From positions 1 to 50,184 of the forward strand of contig JBAZLY010000006.1 of assembly GCA_041650035.1 (NCBI GenBank): DNA of 50,184 nucleotides, given 5' to 3'. Shown here piece by piece: positions 1-7,976 of this stretch. The DNA comes from JAQUQI01 sp041650035 (GTDB lineage Bacteria > Omnitrophota > Gorgyraeia > JABMRG01). How positions within the stretch are numbered: position 1 is the stretch's first letter; every line of letters begins with the position of its first letter. The notes beneath the pieces were generated by a model that was not told where the DNA came from, searched no databases, and was given only the letters and a program-made list of their open reading frames with translations. The translations under genes and the position numbers were made by a program.

Positions 1-81
1 ATATTTGATATCGAGAAATGTATTGCCTGCGAATTATGCGTTTCCGCGTGTCCTCCCCGCGCTATGCAAACGACCCTTTAA
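1..81 (+). CDS. C-terminal end of a 4Fe-4S ferredoxin-type protein (5' partial)
   Basis: An open frame enters from the left edge and ends at TAA 79-81, giving 26 residues. It contains the cysteine pattern CIACELCVSACP, a CxxCxxCxxxCP 4Fe-4S binding motif, followed by a short tail. The protein therefore ends in a ferredoxin-type cluster and probably carries electrons, as in ferredoxins or the last cluster of NuoF/HydB/HydA-like hydrogenase and NADH-dehydrogenase subunits. Which of these it is cannot be told from the fragment. The GAF-ANTAR gene starts 27 bp downstream, so the two may be co-transcribed. Confidence 0.75.
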   Translation: MFDIEKCIACELCVSACPPRAMQTTL

Positions 82-108
82 ACGATCCTTTTTCTGGGAA
101 AAAAGTAT

Positions 109-831
109 ATGAATAACAGGGCGAAGAAAAAGACATCCAAGAGTTTATCATATAAGAAGCAGATAGATACTATTTCAAGGATCGGCGAGGCCATAGCGTC
201 TAACCTGTATCTTGAGGATATCCTTAAGCTTATAGTAACTATAACCGCCGAGGTAATGAGTTCCAAGATATGCTCGCTTCTGTTGATAGATGAAGAAAGA
301 GGCAAACTGTGTGTTAAGGCGACCCAGTCAGTCAGTGAGGCTTATAATAAAAAACCCGACCTGTCTTTAGGCGAGGGCATAGCCGGCAAGGTGGCGCTTT
401 CCGGTGTTCCAATTATTTCAAAGAATGTGAGAGAAGACCCGAGATACAACAATGTGGAGATTGCGAAAAAAGAGGGCCTTTGTTCACTTCTATGCGTGCC
501 TCTTAAGGTAAAAAGCAGGATAATAGGTGTTTTGAACCTATACACCTCACAGGCACATGATTTTGCCGAATCGGAGATAAAAATACTTGCGACGGTTGCC
601 AGTCAGGCTGCCGTAGTGATAGAAAATTCGCAGCTTTTAATCAAGACAAAGATTATTCAGGAAGAGCTCGCATCGCGTAAGGCGGTTGAACGGGCCAAGG
701 GTATATTGATGAAAGCGCAGGGTTATAGTGAAGACGAGGCGTTTGCCAGGATACAAAGATTGGCGATGAATACACGCCGTCCGATGCGGGATATAGCGGA
801 GGCAATTATTTTGGCGCAGAAGGTCGGATAA
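109..831 (+). CDS. GAF-ANTAR domain regulator (putative RNA-binding antiterminator)
   Basis: The 240-residue protein has an N-terminal GAF domain (about residues 25-175, ending in the typical ASQAAVVIENSQL helix) and a C-terminal ANTAR domain (about 185-238) with the pattern AVERAKGILM...GYSEDEAFARIQRLAM. ANTAR domains are known to bind paired RNA hairpins and prevent transcription termination; GAF domains sense small ligands or redox state. It is inferred to be a one-component post-initiation regulator, with ligand and targets unknown. No receiver domain is present. It lies between a 4Fe-4S protein and mnmG. Domain assignment is firm; the regulatory role is inferred. Confidence 0.85.
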   Translation: MNNRAKKKTSKSLSYKKQIDTISRIGEAIASNLYLEDILKLIVTITAEVMSSKICSLLLIDEERGKLCVKATQSVSEAYNKKPDLSLGEGIAGKVALSGVPIISKNVREDPRYNNVEIAKKEGLCSLLCVPLKVKSRIIGVLNLYTSQAHDFAESEIKILATVASQAAVVIENSQLLIKTKIIQEELASRKAVERAKGILMKAQGYSEDEAFARIQRLAMNTRRPMRDIAEAIILAQKVG

Positions 832-915
832 AACAGAAATAGATTTTAAGTCAGGTATGGGTTGGGGTATATCTTGAGCCTTTTGATTTCAGGATATACC
901 CTTTTTTGGCAGGAT

Positions 916-2787
916 ATGACAAGATACGATATAATTATCATAGGCGCGGGTCATGCCGGCACGGAGGCTGCCTTGGTATGCGCTCGCATGGGGCATAAGA
1001 GCCTTCTTCTCACGATGAACAAGGCCAGAATGGCCTGCATGCCGTGCAATCCTTCCATAGGCGGTGTTGGTAAAGGACAGCTTGTTAAGGAAATAGACGC
1101 CTTGGGAGGGGAGATGGCAAAGGCGGCTGATTTTGCCGGTATTCATTTCAAGATTTTAAACAGAAGCCATGGCCCCGCCGTGTGGTCTTCCAGAGTCCAG
1201 GTTGACAGGCGCAGATATTCGGAGTATATGGGCAGTAAGCTGTGTTTAGAAAAAAATCTTGTGATATTGGAAGATGAGGCATGCGGCCTTTCTTTTGACG
1301 GTGGCAGCGCGTGCCTGGTTCAGACCAGGCGGTCAGGGGCAATTTCTTCGCGCGTAATCATCCTGACCCCAGGGACATTTTTAAATGGTATTATCCATAT
1401 CGGGCTTGATCATGAACCTGGCGGATGTTATAAGGAGCCGGCGTCAATAGAATTAAGTTTGTCATTAAAGAGGTTGGGTCTCGAGATATCAACGTTAAAG
1501 ACCGGAACAACCCCGCGCATCAGAAAAGGCAGTATAGATTTCTCCGGATTAATTCCGCAATACGGAGATGATAACCCTGTTCCGTTTTCTTTTTCGACAA
1601 AAGGCGGGCTTGTCAACAGGATTGCCTGCCACATGACCCACACTAACCAGAGGACGCATGATATAATCAGAAAAAATTTAAACCGCTCCCCGCTTTTTAC
1701 GGGTATTATAAAATCTACAGGGGTCAGATATTGCCCGTCTGTCGAGGATAAGGTAGTCAAATTTTCAGAAAGGTTGTCGCACCATGTTTTTTTAGAGCCG
1801 GAGGGCCTTGACACGGATTGGTATTATCCAAACGGTTTATCAACAAGCCTGCCGCTGGACGTCCAGGAGGATGTACTCCACTCTATAAAAGGTCTGGAGG
1901 CGGCGGAGATAACGATGCCAGGTTACGGAATAGAATATGAGTTTGTCCAGCCCACAGAACTTCTGCCGACATTACAAGTAAAAAAAATGCCTAATCTATT
2001 CCTGGCAGGCCAGATAAACGGTACTACCGGCTATGAAGAGGCCGCGGCACAGGGGTTTATGGCCGGGGTGAATGCTTCTCTTAAGATAGAGAAGAAAGAT
2101 CCTTTGATTCTGACAAGGCAGGAGAGTTATATTGGTGTTTTGATCGATGACTTGGTCACAAAGGGTACTGATGAGCCTTATCGTATGTTCACGTCCAGGG
2201 CCGAATACAGGCTTTTGTTGCGCGAGGATAATGCTGATATACGCCTTAGACGTTATGGTTATGATTTAGGCCTTGTCTCGGAACAGGAACTTCGCGCCTC
2301 GCAATCGAAAGACAGATTAATAAAAGACGCGGTTGATTATCTATCCAAGGAGAGGGTATTTCCCGGGGGAAGGATAAACAGCTTTTTGAAGGGCCTTGGC
2401 ATGCCGGAGCTTAAAAAGACGATATCAGCCCTGGAATTGCTGCGAAGGCCGCAGGTAAAATATTTTCACATAAAAGAACTGGGTTTTTCGCTGGACAGGT
2501 TACCTCCAGCGCATGAGGTTATTGCGGAAACAACAGTAAAATATGAAGGATTTATAAACAGACAGGAGTTATGCGTTAAGAGGATGCGGGATATCGAGAG
2601 GATAAATCTGCCTGCTGGACTTGATTATGCTAATATACCCGGGCTTTCCGCCGAGATAGTCCAGAAATTACAAAGGATAAGGCCTGTATCACTGGGGCAG
2701 GCGTCGCGCGTATCGGGCATTACGCCTTCAGCGGTTATGATACTTATGGTATATTTGAAGAAGTATAAAACCCGGAAACAGTCCTGA
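916..2787 (+). CDS. mnmG: tRNA uridine-5-carboxymethylaminomethyl modification enzyme MnmG (GidA)
   Basis: MnmG is the FAD-binding subunit that, with the GTPase MnmE, modifies U34 in the wobble position of certain tRNAs. From ATG 916 the protein has 623 residues, the usual family length. It starts with the FAD-binding motif IIGAGHAGTEAA, then CMPCNPSIGG and the family signature TSRAEYRLLLREDNAD in the second half, with the helical MnmE-interacting C-terminus. A TTG at 862 would add 18 residues before the Rossmann strand, so the ATG at 916 was chosen. No mnmE is in the window. The GAF-ANTAR gene ends 84 bp upstream. Confidence 0.95.
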   Translation: MTRYDIIIIGAGHAGTEAALVCARMGHKSLLLTMNKARMACMPCNPSIGGVGKGQLVKEIDALGGEMAKAADFAGIHFKILNRSHGPAVWSSRVQVDRRRYSEYMGSKLCLEKNLVILEDEACGLSFDGGSACLVQTRRSGAISSRVIILTPGTFLNGIIHIGLDHEPGGCYKEPASIELSLSLKRLGLEISTLKTGTTPRIRKGSIDFSGLIPQYGDDNPVPFSFSTKGGLVNRIACHMTHTNQRTHDIIRKNLNRSPLFTGIIKSTGVRYCPSVEDKVVKFSERLSHHVFLEPEGLDTDWYYPNGLSTSLPLDVQEDVLHSIKGLEAAEITMPGYGIEYEFVQPTELLPTLQVKKMPNLFLAGQINGTTGYEEAAAQGFMAGVNASLKIEKKDPLILTRQESYIGVLIDDLVTKGTDEPYRMFTSRAEYRLLLREDNADIRLRRYGYDLGLVSEQELRASQSKDRLIKDAVDYLSKERVFPGGRINSFLKGLGMPELKKTISALELLRRPQVKYFHIKELGFSLDRLPPAHEVIAETTVKYEGFINRQELCVKRMRDIERINLPAGLDYANIPGLSAEIVQKLQRIRPVSLGQASRVSGITPSAVMILMVYLKKYKTRKQS

Positions 2788-2794
2788 TGTCTTA

Positions 2795-2836
2795 GGGGAT
2801 AGGCGTTTTCTTGATTATATCCGGGCCTCTATCCCC
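2795..2836 (+). other. Inverted repeat downstream of mnmG (possible terminator-like hairpin)
   Basis: GGGGATAG at 2795-2802 pairs perfectly with CTATCCCC at 2829-2836, leaving a 26-nt loop. No T-run follows, so it is not a canonical intrinsic terminator. It sits just after mnmG and before the promoter of the next gene, and it could mark the 3' end of the mnmG transcript. Confidence 0.3.
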
Positions 2837-2891
2837 ACTGCTCAAGGCTTCGGCGTTGTTGCGGCGCCGGGTATTATAGCTTCTTAATGCC

Positions 2892-2921
2892 TTGACATTG
2901 GCCCGTTTATGCTTATATAAT
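2892..2921 (+). promoter_or_regulatory. Sigma70-type promoter before the YqeY-like gene
   Basis: A perfect -35 TTGACA (2892-2897) is followed by an 18-bp spacer and a perfect -10 TATAAT (2916-2921). The next gene start is at 3014 with a GGAGG ribosome site, leaving a leader of roughly 85 nt. Confidence 0.65.
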
Positions 2922-3013
2922 ATAATTTCAGGATATGCCGCCTACATAATATGGCCGAATAGATTGGACATATTTTGTTTTTAAATAATTTTAGTTATAC
3001 TGATGGAGGAAAG

Positions 3014-3463
3014 ATGCTTAAGGATACGATAGAAAATAACCTGAAAAATGCCCTAAAAAACAGGGATGCCGCGGTGGTGTCGACATTAAGATTTCTTAAA
3101 TCCGCTATGCAAAACCTCTCTATTGAAAAGAGGAAAGAGCTTGAGGATGAAGACGTTATATCGGTTATCAAAAGACAGATTAAACAGAGAAGGGATTCTA
3201 TAGAAGGTTTTCGGCAAGGTAAGCGCATGGATCTGGTGCATAAGGAACAGTCTGAGATAGATACACTGTCCGCCTATCTGCCTAAGGCCATGAGCCGGGA
3301 AGAGGTGTTATTGCTTGTAAGGGAATCTATGTTCGAGATCAAGGCTGTTTCCATAAAGGATATGGGCAATGTTATTAAACGTGTGATATCTAAGTCGAAA
3401 GGCGCCGCCGACGCCTCTATAATAAGCGCTATTGCAAAAGAAGAGCTTTCGAAGGCGTGTTAA
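3014..3463 (+). CDS. GatB/YqeY domain protein
   Basis: This is a small, mostly helical 149-residue protein of the YqeY family, related to the C-terminal tRNA-interacting domain of the amidotransferase subunit GatB. The N-terminal MLKDTIENNLKNALKNRD and the central KRQIKQRRDSIEGF segment are typical. Stand-alone YqeY proteins are widespread but their biochemical role is poorly defined. The ATG at 3014 follows TGGAGGAAAG with good spacing; an upstream TTG in the same frame would add 13 unlikely residues. A strong promoter lies upstream, and the gene is followed by a membrane protease gene after 34 bp. Confidence 0.85.
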   Translation: MLKDTIENNLKNALKNRDAAVVSTLRFLKSAMQNLSIEKRKELEDEDVISVIKRQIKQRRDSIEGFRQGKRMDLVHKEQSEIDTLSAYLPKAMSREEVLLLVRESMFEIKAVSIKDMGNVIKRVISKSKGAADASIISAIAKEELSKAC

Positions 3464-3497
3464 GCGTTATCGGTAAAAAACAAAGGATCTGTCAACG

Positions 3498-4478
3498 ATG
3501 GGTATTGATTCGCGCGGTCAAGGGGTAAACCCGGTTTATTTTGTATTGTGCCTGTTATTGCTGGCGCTTTGGGTGAATATATTCGTGATTCGGACAGGTT
3601 GCGAGGTTCTAATCATGTTTTTACCTTTTTTTGCCGGTATAACGGCGTTTTTGTTCCAGGCTCTTTTCGATAGGAAGCCTGTATTGTGGCTGTATTCCAG
3701 GAGCTACCCTTATAGAAAACTCAAGGCGTATGGCTGGATAAGTGCTTTTTTGATGTTTGAATTTATTCTCGCGTGGGGATTGCGCACAGGGCAGATATCA
3801 TTTAATGGCTGGGATCCGATAATTGTAAATATCCTGCTCGTGGGGGCCATAGTTTATTATCATTTGTTTGTCAGGATGAAAATAAGCCTTAGATTCCTCT
3901 TCCTGGGCGCATTTGTTCCGCTGGCGGCAACCGGTTTGACGCTGGGGCTGGGAAGTTATTTTAAAATATTGACGTTTATCCTGCCTGGCGATAAAATCGG
4001 GGGTGTCGTTTTTATAAATTCCCTATATTGGGTGATTGTGTCCGTATTTTTACAGGCTATATGCGAGGAGCCGGCCTTCAGGGGCTATCTGATGCAAAAA
4101 TTTCTTCATAAGACAGAAGCCCGTGCCGTTATTATTTCTTCCGCTTGTTACGCGTTGTGGCGGGCCTCATTCGGCTTGTTTACCGGAAACGGCATTGATG
4201 AGATATTAATATTATTTTTAGGCAACTTTATTACCGGCTCCATCTTTGCTGTTCTTTTTCTTAAGAGCAGGAATTTGCTGGCTCCTGTTATATGCCATGG
4301 CATAGTTAACGGGATGTGGAGAAGTTTTTTCGCTCTTGAAAGCAATCCCGGCATAGGTCAGTATATGAAATTTGTTTCGCCGAAAACTATCTTTCAGTTT
4401 ACAATGCTTTGGTATATATGTCTTTTGATGGGCCTGGCATTGCTGGTATCCATACCGCGCAAAAAGATTTTCGCTTAA
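3498..4478 (+). CDS. CPBP-family intramembrane metalloprotease (CAAX protease-like)
   Basis: The 326-residue protein is highly hydrophobic with about eight membrane segments. It carries the CPBP/Rce1 motifs: EEPAFRG near residue 188 (EExxxR) and CHGIVNG near residue 265 (HxxxN), which in the family supply the glutamate and histidine active-site residues. It is expected in the inner membrane. Bacterial members process or protect against peptides, but the substrate here is unknown. An AAAGGA-like ribosome site precedes ATG 3498. It is probably transcribed with the YqeY-like gene and is followed by a 227-bp gap before pckG. Confidence 0.85.
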   Translation: MGIDSRGQGVNPVYFVLCLLLLALWVNIFVIRTGCEVLIMFLPFFAGITAFLFQALFDRKPVLWLYSRSYPYRKLKAYGWISAFLMFEFILAWGLRTGQISFNGWDPIIVNILLVGAIVYYHLFVRMKISLRFLFLGAFVPLAATGLTLGLGSYFKILTFILPGDKIGGVVFINSLYWVIVSVFLQAICEEPAFRGYLMQKFLHKTEARAVIISSACYALWRASFGLFTGNGIDEILILFLGNFITGSIFAVLFLKSRNLLAPVICHGIVNGMWRSFFALESNPGIGQYMKFVSPKTIFQFTMLWYICLLMGLALLVSIPRKKIFA

Positions 4479-4644
4479 AGTCATTTTTGTTTTTTCCGTT
4501 TCATAAAGCCGTTTTTAGTATAATGGAAGCCGTTTCGCGTGTTTATCATAAAAGACGTATTCTTACCGGGTTGATAAATATCCGCGCTTGTTTTTGAACC
4601 TTTACGGTTTTATCGAATTTTTGCCGGGATAAGATATATAATGA

Positions 4645-4673
4645 TTGCGTGAAGAGGTGTATTATTGTATGAT
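4645..4673 (+). promoter_or_regulatory. Putative promoter for pckG
   Basis: TTGCGT (4645-4650), a 17-bp spacer and TATGAT (4668-4673) lie 33 bp before the pckG start, with a GGAGG ribosome site between. A further isolated TATAAT is at 4637-4642. The rest of the gap 4479-4705 shows no gene. Confidence 0.4.
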
Positions 4674-4705
4674 AATATTATTGTTTCTTTTTGGAGGTTT
4701 TATAA

Positions 4706-6481
4706 ATGGTTAAGCACAGAAAGCTGTATAACTGGGTTAAGGAATGCGTAAAGTTGTGTAAGCCGGATGCGGTTGTTTGGGTTGACGGCTCGGAGGAGAT
4801 GAAAAAAGAGCTCGAAGGCCAGGCCGTGGTGTCGGGGGAGTTTATCAGGCTAAATCAAAAAAAATTACCCGGTTGTTTTTTGCACAGGACGGTTTTGGAT
4901 GATGTCGCGCGCACGGAAAATCTTACTTTCATTTGTACCCCCACACGTAAAGCGGCCGGACCGACCAACAATTGGATGCCGCCGTCCGAGGCCTATGAAA
5001 AGGCGTCAAAGATACTATCTGGTTCTATGAAGGGGCGTACGATGTATGTGATCCCCTTTTCAATGGGGCCTATCGGTTCGGAATTCAGCAAGATAGGCGT
5101 CGAGATAACGGATAGCATATATGTTGTCTTGAATATGTATATTATGACCAGGGTAGGCAATAAGGTTTTGGAATCCCTTGGGGATAAAGGGGTTTTCACA
5201 AAATGCCTGCATGGTAAGGCGGATCTGAATATCAAACGCCGCATGATATTACACATACCCCAAGATAATACTATATGGAGTGTCGGTTCAGGTTATGGCG
5301 GTAATGTGTTGCTGGGTAAGAAATGCCTATCTCTTCGCATAGCCAGTTACCAGGCCCAAAAGGAGGGCTGGCTGGCGGAACACATGCTGATAATGGGGAT
5401 TGAGCAGCCGAACGGTCGCATAGAATATATTGCCGCCGCGTTTCCAAGCGCCTGCGGCAAGACAAACCTGGCGATGCTTGTTCCGTCGGATGGTATGAAG
5501 AAAAAGGGATACAAGGTGTGGACCGTAGGGGATGATATTGCCTGGATGAGGGTGGATTCAGACGGATGTCTTTGGGCGATAAACCCTGAATGGGGTTTTT
5601 TTGGGGTTGCCCCCGGTACTAACAGGAGGACGAATCTTAATGCGGTTGAGACAATAAGCAGGAATACGATATTTACGAATGTGCTTTTAAGAAATGATAA
5701 TACTGTATGGTGGGAGGATGGTGATGACCCCGCGCCGAAAGAAGGGATAGAATGGAGGGGCTTCCCGTGGAGGCCGGGGATGATTGATGACGAAGGGAAT
5801 TCTTTAAAAGGCGCTCATCCAAACAGCAGGTTTACGGCGCCGGCTATTCAGTGCCCATCCATATCTTATCGCATAGAACAGCACCATGGCGTGCCTATAT
5901 CGGCTATTATTTTCGGCGGCCGCAGGGCGCAGGTGGCCCCTCTTGTGTATGAATCATTTGGCTGGCAGCATGGCGTATACCTGGGCGCTACTATGGCGTC
6001 AGAGCGCACGGCTGCTCAATACGGCAAGCAGGGTGAGGTAAGGCGCGACCCTATGGCCATGCTGCCATTCTGCGGTTATAATATGTCAAAATACTTCAGG
6101 CATTGGCTTGATATGGGCAAGAAGATGGTCAAGCCGCCCAGAGTATTTCATGCTAATTGGTTCAGGCAGGATAACAAAGGTAATTTTATCTGGCCTGGGT
6201 ACGGGGAGAACCTGCGTGTTTTGGAATGGATACTTAACAGGTGTAACGGGAATGTGAAGGCCCGCAAAAGCCCTATAGGGTATTTGCCTTATGTCAAGGA
6301 TATAGATATGTCCGGGCTTAAGCTCAAGTCCAATGTTATAAAAGAACTGTTTGAAATAAATCCAATTCAATGGAAACAGGAGTTGGAATCCCAGAAAGAA
6401 TTTTTAGCGGCCTTTGGCAATGACCTGCCTAAAGAGCTTTTGAAGGAACACGCCGCGGTGAAAAAACGATTTGGTTTTTAA
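4706..6481 (+). CDS. pckG: Phosphoenolpyruvate carboxykinase (GTP)
   Basis: This enzyme interconverts oxaloacetate + GTP and PEP + CO2 + GDP, linking the C4 acids to gluconeogenesis. At 591 residues it matches the GTP-dependent family. It shows the P-loop FPSACGKTNLAML (about residue 245), the metal-binding GDDIAWM segment (about 274), the substrate-binding RTNLNA and the conserved NWFRQDNKGNFIWPG region near the C-terminus. The start follows TTGGAGG with good spacing. The stop codon TAA directly abuts the deformylase ATG. A class I fumarase is also encoded in this window, consistent with an active C4-acid node. Confidence 0.95.
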   Translation: MVKHRKLYNWVKECVKLCKPDAVVWVDGSEEMKKELEGQAVVSGEFIRLNQKKLPGCFLHRTVLDDVARTENLTFICTPTRKAAGPTNNWMPPSEAYEKASKILSGSMKGRTMYVIPFSMGPIGSEFSKIGVEITDSIYVVLNMYIMTRVGNKVLESLGDKGVFTKCLHGKADLNIKRRMILHIPQDNTIWSVGSGYGGNVLLGKKCLSLRIASYQAQKEGWLAEHMLIMGIEQPNGRIEYIAAAFPSACGKTNLAMLVPSDGMKKKGYKVWTVGDDIAWMRVDSDGCLWAINPEWGFFGVAPGTNRRTNLNAVETISRNTIFTNVLLRNDNTVWWEDGDDPAPKEGIEWRGFPWRPGMIDDEGNSLKGAHPNSRFTAPAIQCPSISYRIEQHHGVPISAIIFGGRRAQVAPLVYESFGWQHGVYLGATMASERTAAQYGKQGEVRRDPMAMLPFCGYNMSKYFRHWLDMGKKMVKPPRVFHANWFRQDNKGNFIWPGYGENLRVLEWILNRCNGNVKARKSPIGYLPYVKDIDMSGLKLKSNVIKELFEINPIQWKQELESQKEFLAAFGNDLPKELLKEHAAVKKRFGF

Positions 6482-7021
6482 ATGGCCATATTAAATATCG
6501 TAAAATATCCGGATCCATGTCTGCGTAAAAAATGCCGTAGGGTAGAGGTCGTTGATGACGGGATACGAAGGCTGCTTGAAGATATGGCCATGACTATGTA
6601 TGCTGCCAACGGCGTAGGACTTGCGGCTTGCCAGGTAGGCAGGGACATAAGGGTTATTGTTATTGATGTGGGTCATGGGCTTTTAAAACTGGTAAATCCG
6701 CAGATAATAAAGGCTCAAGGTGTTTCAAAGATGGAAGAAGGTTGTCTTTCCGTGCCGGATATATATGTTAAGGTAAATAGAAAAAAGAGGCTTACCGTTT
6801 CGGCCCTTGACAGTAATGGTAATCCCTTAATGCTTAAGGCAGACGGCGGTCTCCTTGCTCACGCCTTTGGGCAGGAGATAGATCATTTAAACGGAAAGCT
6901 TATCATAGATTACCTGCCGTTTTATAAAAAGATTTTTCCAAATAAACGCCTTACCTGGTGCATGCTTAAGAAAAATATGGCTGAAAACAAACGCCGGATA
7001 GCGCATGAGGGTATGCCTTAA
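6482..7021 (+). CDS. def: Peptide deformylase-like protein with altered metal motif
   Basis: The 179-residue protein aligns with peptide deformylase, which removes the N-formyl group from new proteins. Motif 1 is GVGLAACQVG and motif 2 is EEGCLSVPD (the metal-binding cysteine is present, about residue 86). Motif 3, normally QHExDH, reads GQEIDH: the first metal-ligand histidine is Gln131, while Glu132 and His135 are kept. The enzyme may thus be inactive or use altered metal binding. The start codon immediately follows the pckG stop, implying coupling. No fmt gene lies next to it. Family assignment is firm; activity is uncertain. Confidence 0.85.
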   Translation: MAILNIVKYPDPCLRKKCRRVEVVDDGIRRLLEDMAMTMYAANGVGLAACQVGRDIRVIVIDVGHGLLKLVNPQIIKAQGVSKMEEGCLSVPDIYVKVNRKKRLTVSALDSNGNPLMLKADGGLLAHAFGQEIDHLNGKLIIDYLPFYKKIFPNKRLTWCMLKKNMAENKRRIAHEGMP

Positions 7022-7035
7022 ATATTTTATTGGGT

Positions 7036-7074
7036 ATTACAGCATGCGGGATCCGCGTCTTTGCTGTAATTTTT
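7036..7074 (+). terminator. Rho-independent terminator after the deformylase gene
   Basis: ATTACAGCA (7036-7044) pairs with TGCTGTAAT (7062-7070), a 9-bp stem directly followed by TTTT. It lies 15 bp after the deformylase stop and probably ends the pckG-def transcript. The rest of the 7022-7310 gap has no convincing gene. Confidence 0.55.
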
Positions 7075-7310
7075 GGAGCTGGAATCTGATCCGCAATGAA
7101 ACATGATTTGCCCGGATAATGTTAAGGCCTTAAACGGTTTTTACCTTTGTAAGGAAGGCGCTGTATTATTCCGTAGCATGCGGTTCCTGCTGTATAGGGT
7201 ATACAAAGGACAAGCTTTTTGGGGCAGTTGGGATAGTTTTTTCGTTGGACATATGATTTTTGTTTTAGCGCTATCTGTTGATTTTTTAAGATATGCAGAG
7301 AGGAAATGAT

Positions 7311-7718
7311 ATGATAAATAAGAACATAAAGATACTCGTGGTAGATGATGAACCTGATGTTAGAGAGTTCTTTAAGGATCTTTTTTCAAAAAAGGGTTAT
7401 GTTGTTGAAGCTGTCTCAAGCGGAACCGATGCTTTGGCAGCGATTGATAAGATCAGTCCCGACGCAGTGTTGTTGGATATCAGGATGCCCGGTATGGACG
7501 GTATAGAGGTACTATCCCAGATAAAAAAGAAAGACTGCAAATTTCCGGTAATAATGCTAACGGTCTATGGCTATGATGATAATCTGATTAATAAGACTAT
7601 GGATCTAGGGGCTGCTGGATATATAAACAAAAATTTACCGCCCGCGCAGATAGTCAATACGTTTCAAACGCTTTTGAGTACTGTGCCAAGGCAAGGTGGT
7701 GCGGAAGGGGGGAGTTGA
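7311..7718 (+). CDS. Single-domain response regulator (CheY-like receiver)
   Basis: The 135-residue protein is one receiver domain: the acidic pair VVDDEPD near the start, phospho-acceptor Asp56 in LLDIRMPG, a threonine in MLTVYG and the conserved lysine in GYINKNL. There is no output domain, so it would act by protein contact. ATG 7311 follows AGAGAGGAAA; an in-frame ATG at 7293 overlaps that ribosome site and is less likely. No histidine kinase is adjacent. The last codons and the stop lie inside the oppositely oriented tRNA-Leu gene, so the C-terminal tail (after about residue 128) is antisense tRNA sequence. Confidence 0.88.
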   Translation: MINKNIKILVVDDEPDVREFFKDLFSKKGYVVEAVSSGTDALAAIDKISPDAVLLDIRMPGMDGIEVLSQIKKKDCKFPVIMLTVYGYDDNLINKTMDLGAAGYINKNLPPAQIVNTFQTLLSTVPRQGGAEGGS

Positions 7719-7782
7719 ACCCCCAAGGGTTGTGCCCACTAGCTCCTGAAGCTAGCGCGTCTGCCAGTTCCGCCACTTCCGC
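7697..7782 (-). tRNA. tRNA-Leu (anticodon CAG), CCA encoded
   Basis: On the minus strand the sequence folds as a type II tRNA: the acceptor stem GCGGAAG (7776-7782) pairs with CTTCCGC (7701-7707), with discriminator A at 7700 and an encoded CCA at 7697-7699. The anticodon stem CTAGC/GCTAG flanks the 7-nt loop TTCAGGA, giving anticodon CAG (leucine). The T-arm GGGGG-TTCAACT-CCCCC is intact, and a long variable arm is present as expected for tRNA-Leu. The gene overlaps the 3' end of the convergent receiver gene by 22 bp. Confidence 0.95.
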
Positions 7783-7791
7783 TTAGGTTAA

Positions 7792-7821
7792 AGTATACTA
7801 AATCGTAGCCGGGTTTGTCAA
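7792..7821 (-). promoter_or_regulatory. Promoter of the tRNA-Leu gene
   Basis: Read on the minus strand, TTGACA (7821-7816), an 18-bp spacer and TATACT (7797-7792) sit 10 bp before the mature tRNA 5' end at 7782. This is a near-consensus housekeeping promoter. Confidence 0.65.
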
Positions 7822-7912
7822 CTGTTTAAAAGTCCCGGCAGACCCGGTCCGCGAACGGTTGGGTTAATTTACGGATGTATTATTGTATCAGGTATACGGC
7901 ATTAATTTTTTG

Positions 7913-7941
7913 TTGCCTTGTAAATTTTTATATGTTATTAT
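7913..7941 (+). promoter_or_regulatory. Putative promoter for the corrinoid protein gene
   Basis: TTGCCT (7913-7918), a 17-bp spacer and TATTAT (7936-7941) lie upstream of the TTG start at 7977. The region is very AT-rich and other -10-like hexamers (for example TATACT at 7954) are possible. Confidence 0.35.
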
Positions 7942-7976
7942 ATATCTTAAATTTATACTAATAAAAGGACCTGAAA

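Noticed and set aside
862..915. TTG start extending MnmG by 18 residues
   Set aside because: The extension precedes the conserved FAD-binding strand and makes the protein longer than the family; ATG 916 fits better.
2795..2880. Paired hairpins after mnmG as an ANTAR antitermination target
   Set aside because: The first stem has a 26-nt loop rather than a hexaloop with the expected A1/G4 bases, so it does not match the known target.
4409..4597. 62-codon open frame overlapping the CPBP protease end
   Set aside because: It overlaps the protease gene in another frame, lacks a ribosome site and has no family resemblance.
7103..7309. 68-codon open frame before the receiver gene
   Set aside because: It has no recognisable domain or good ribosome site, overlaps the receiver's ribosome site and start, and lies after a terminator; it is more likely chance.
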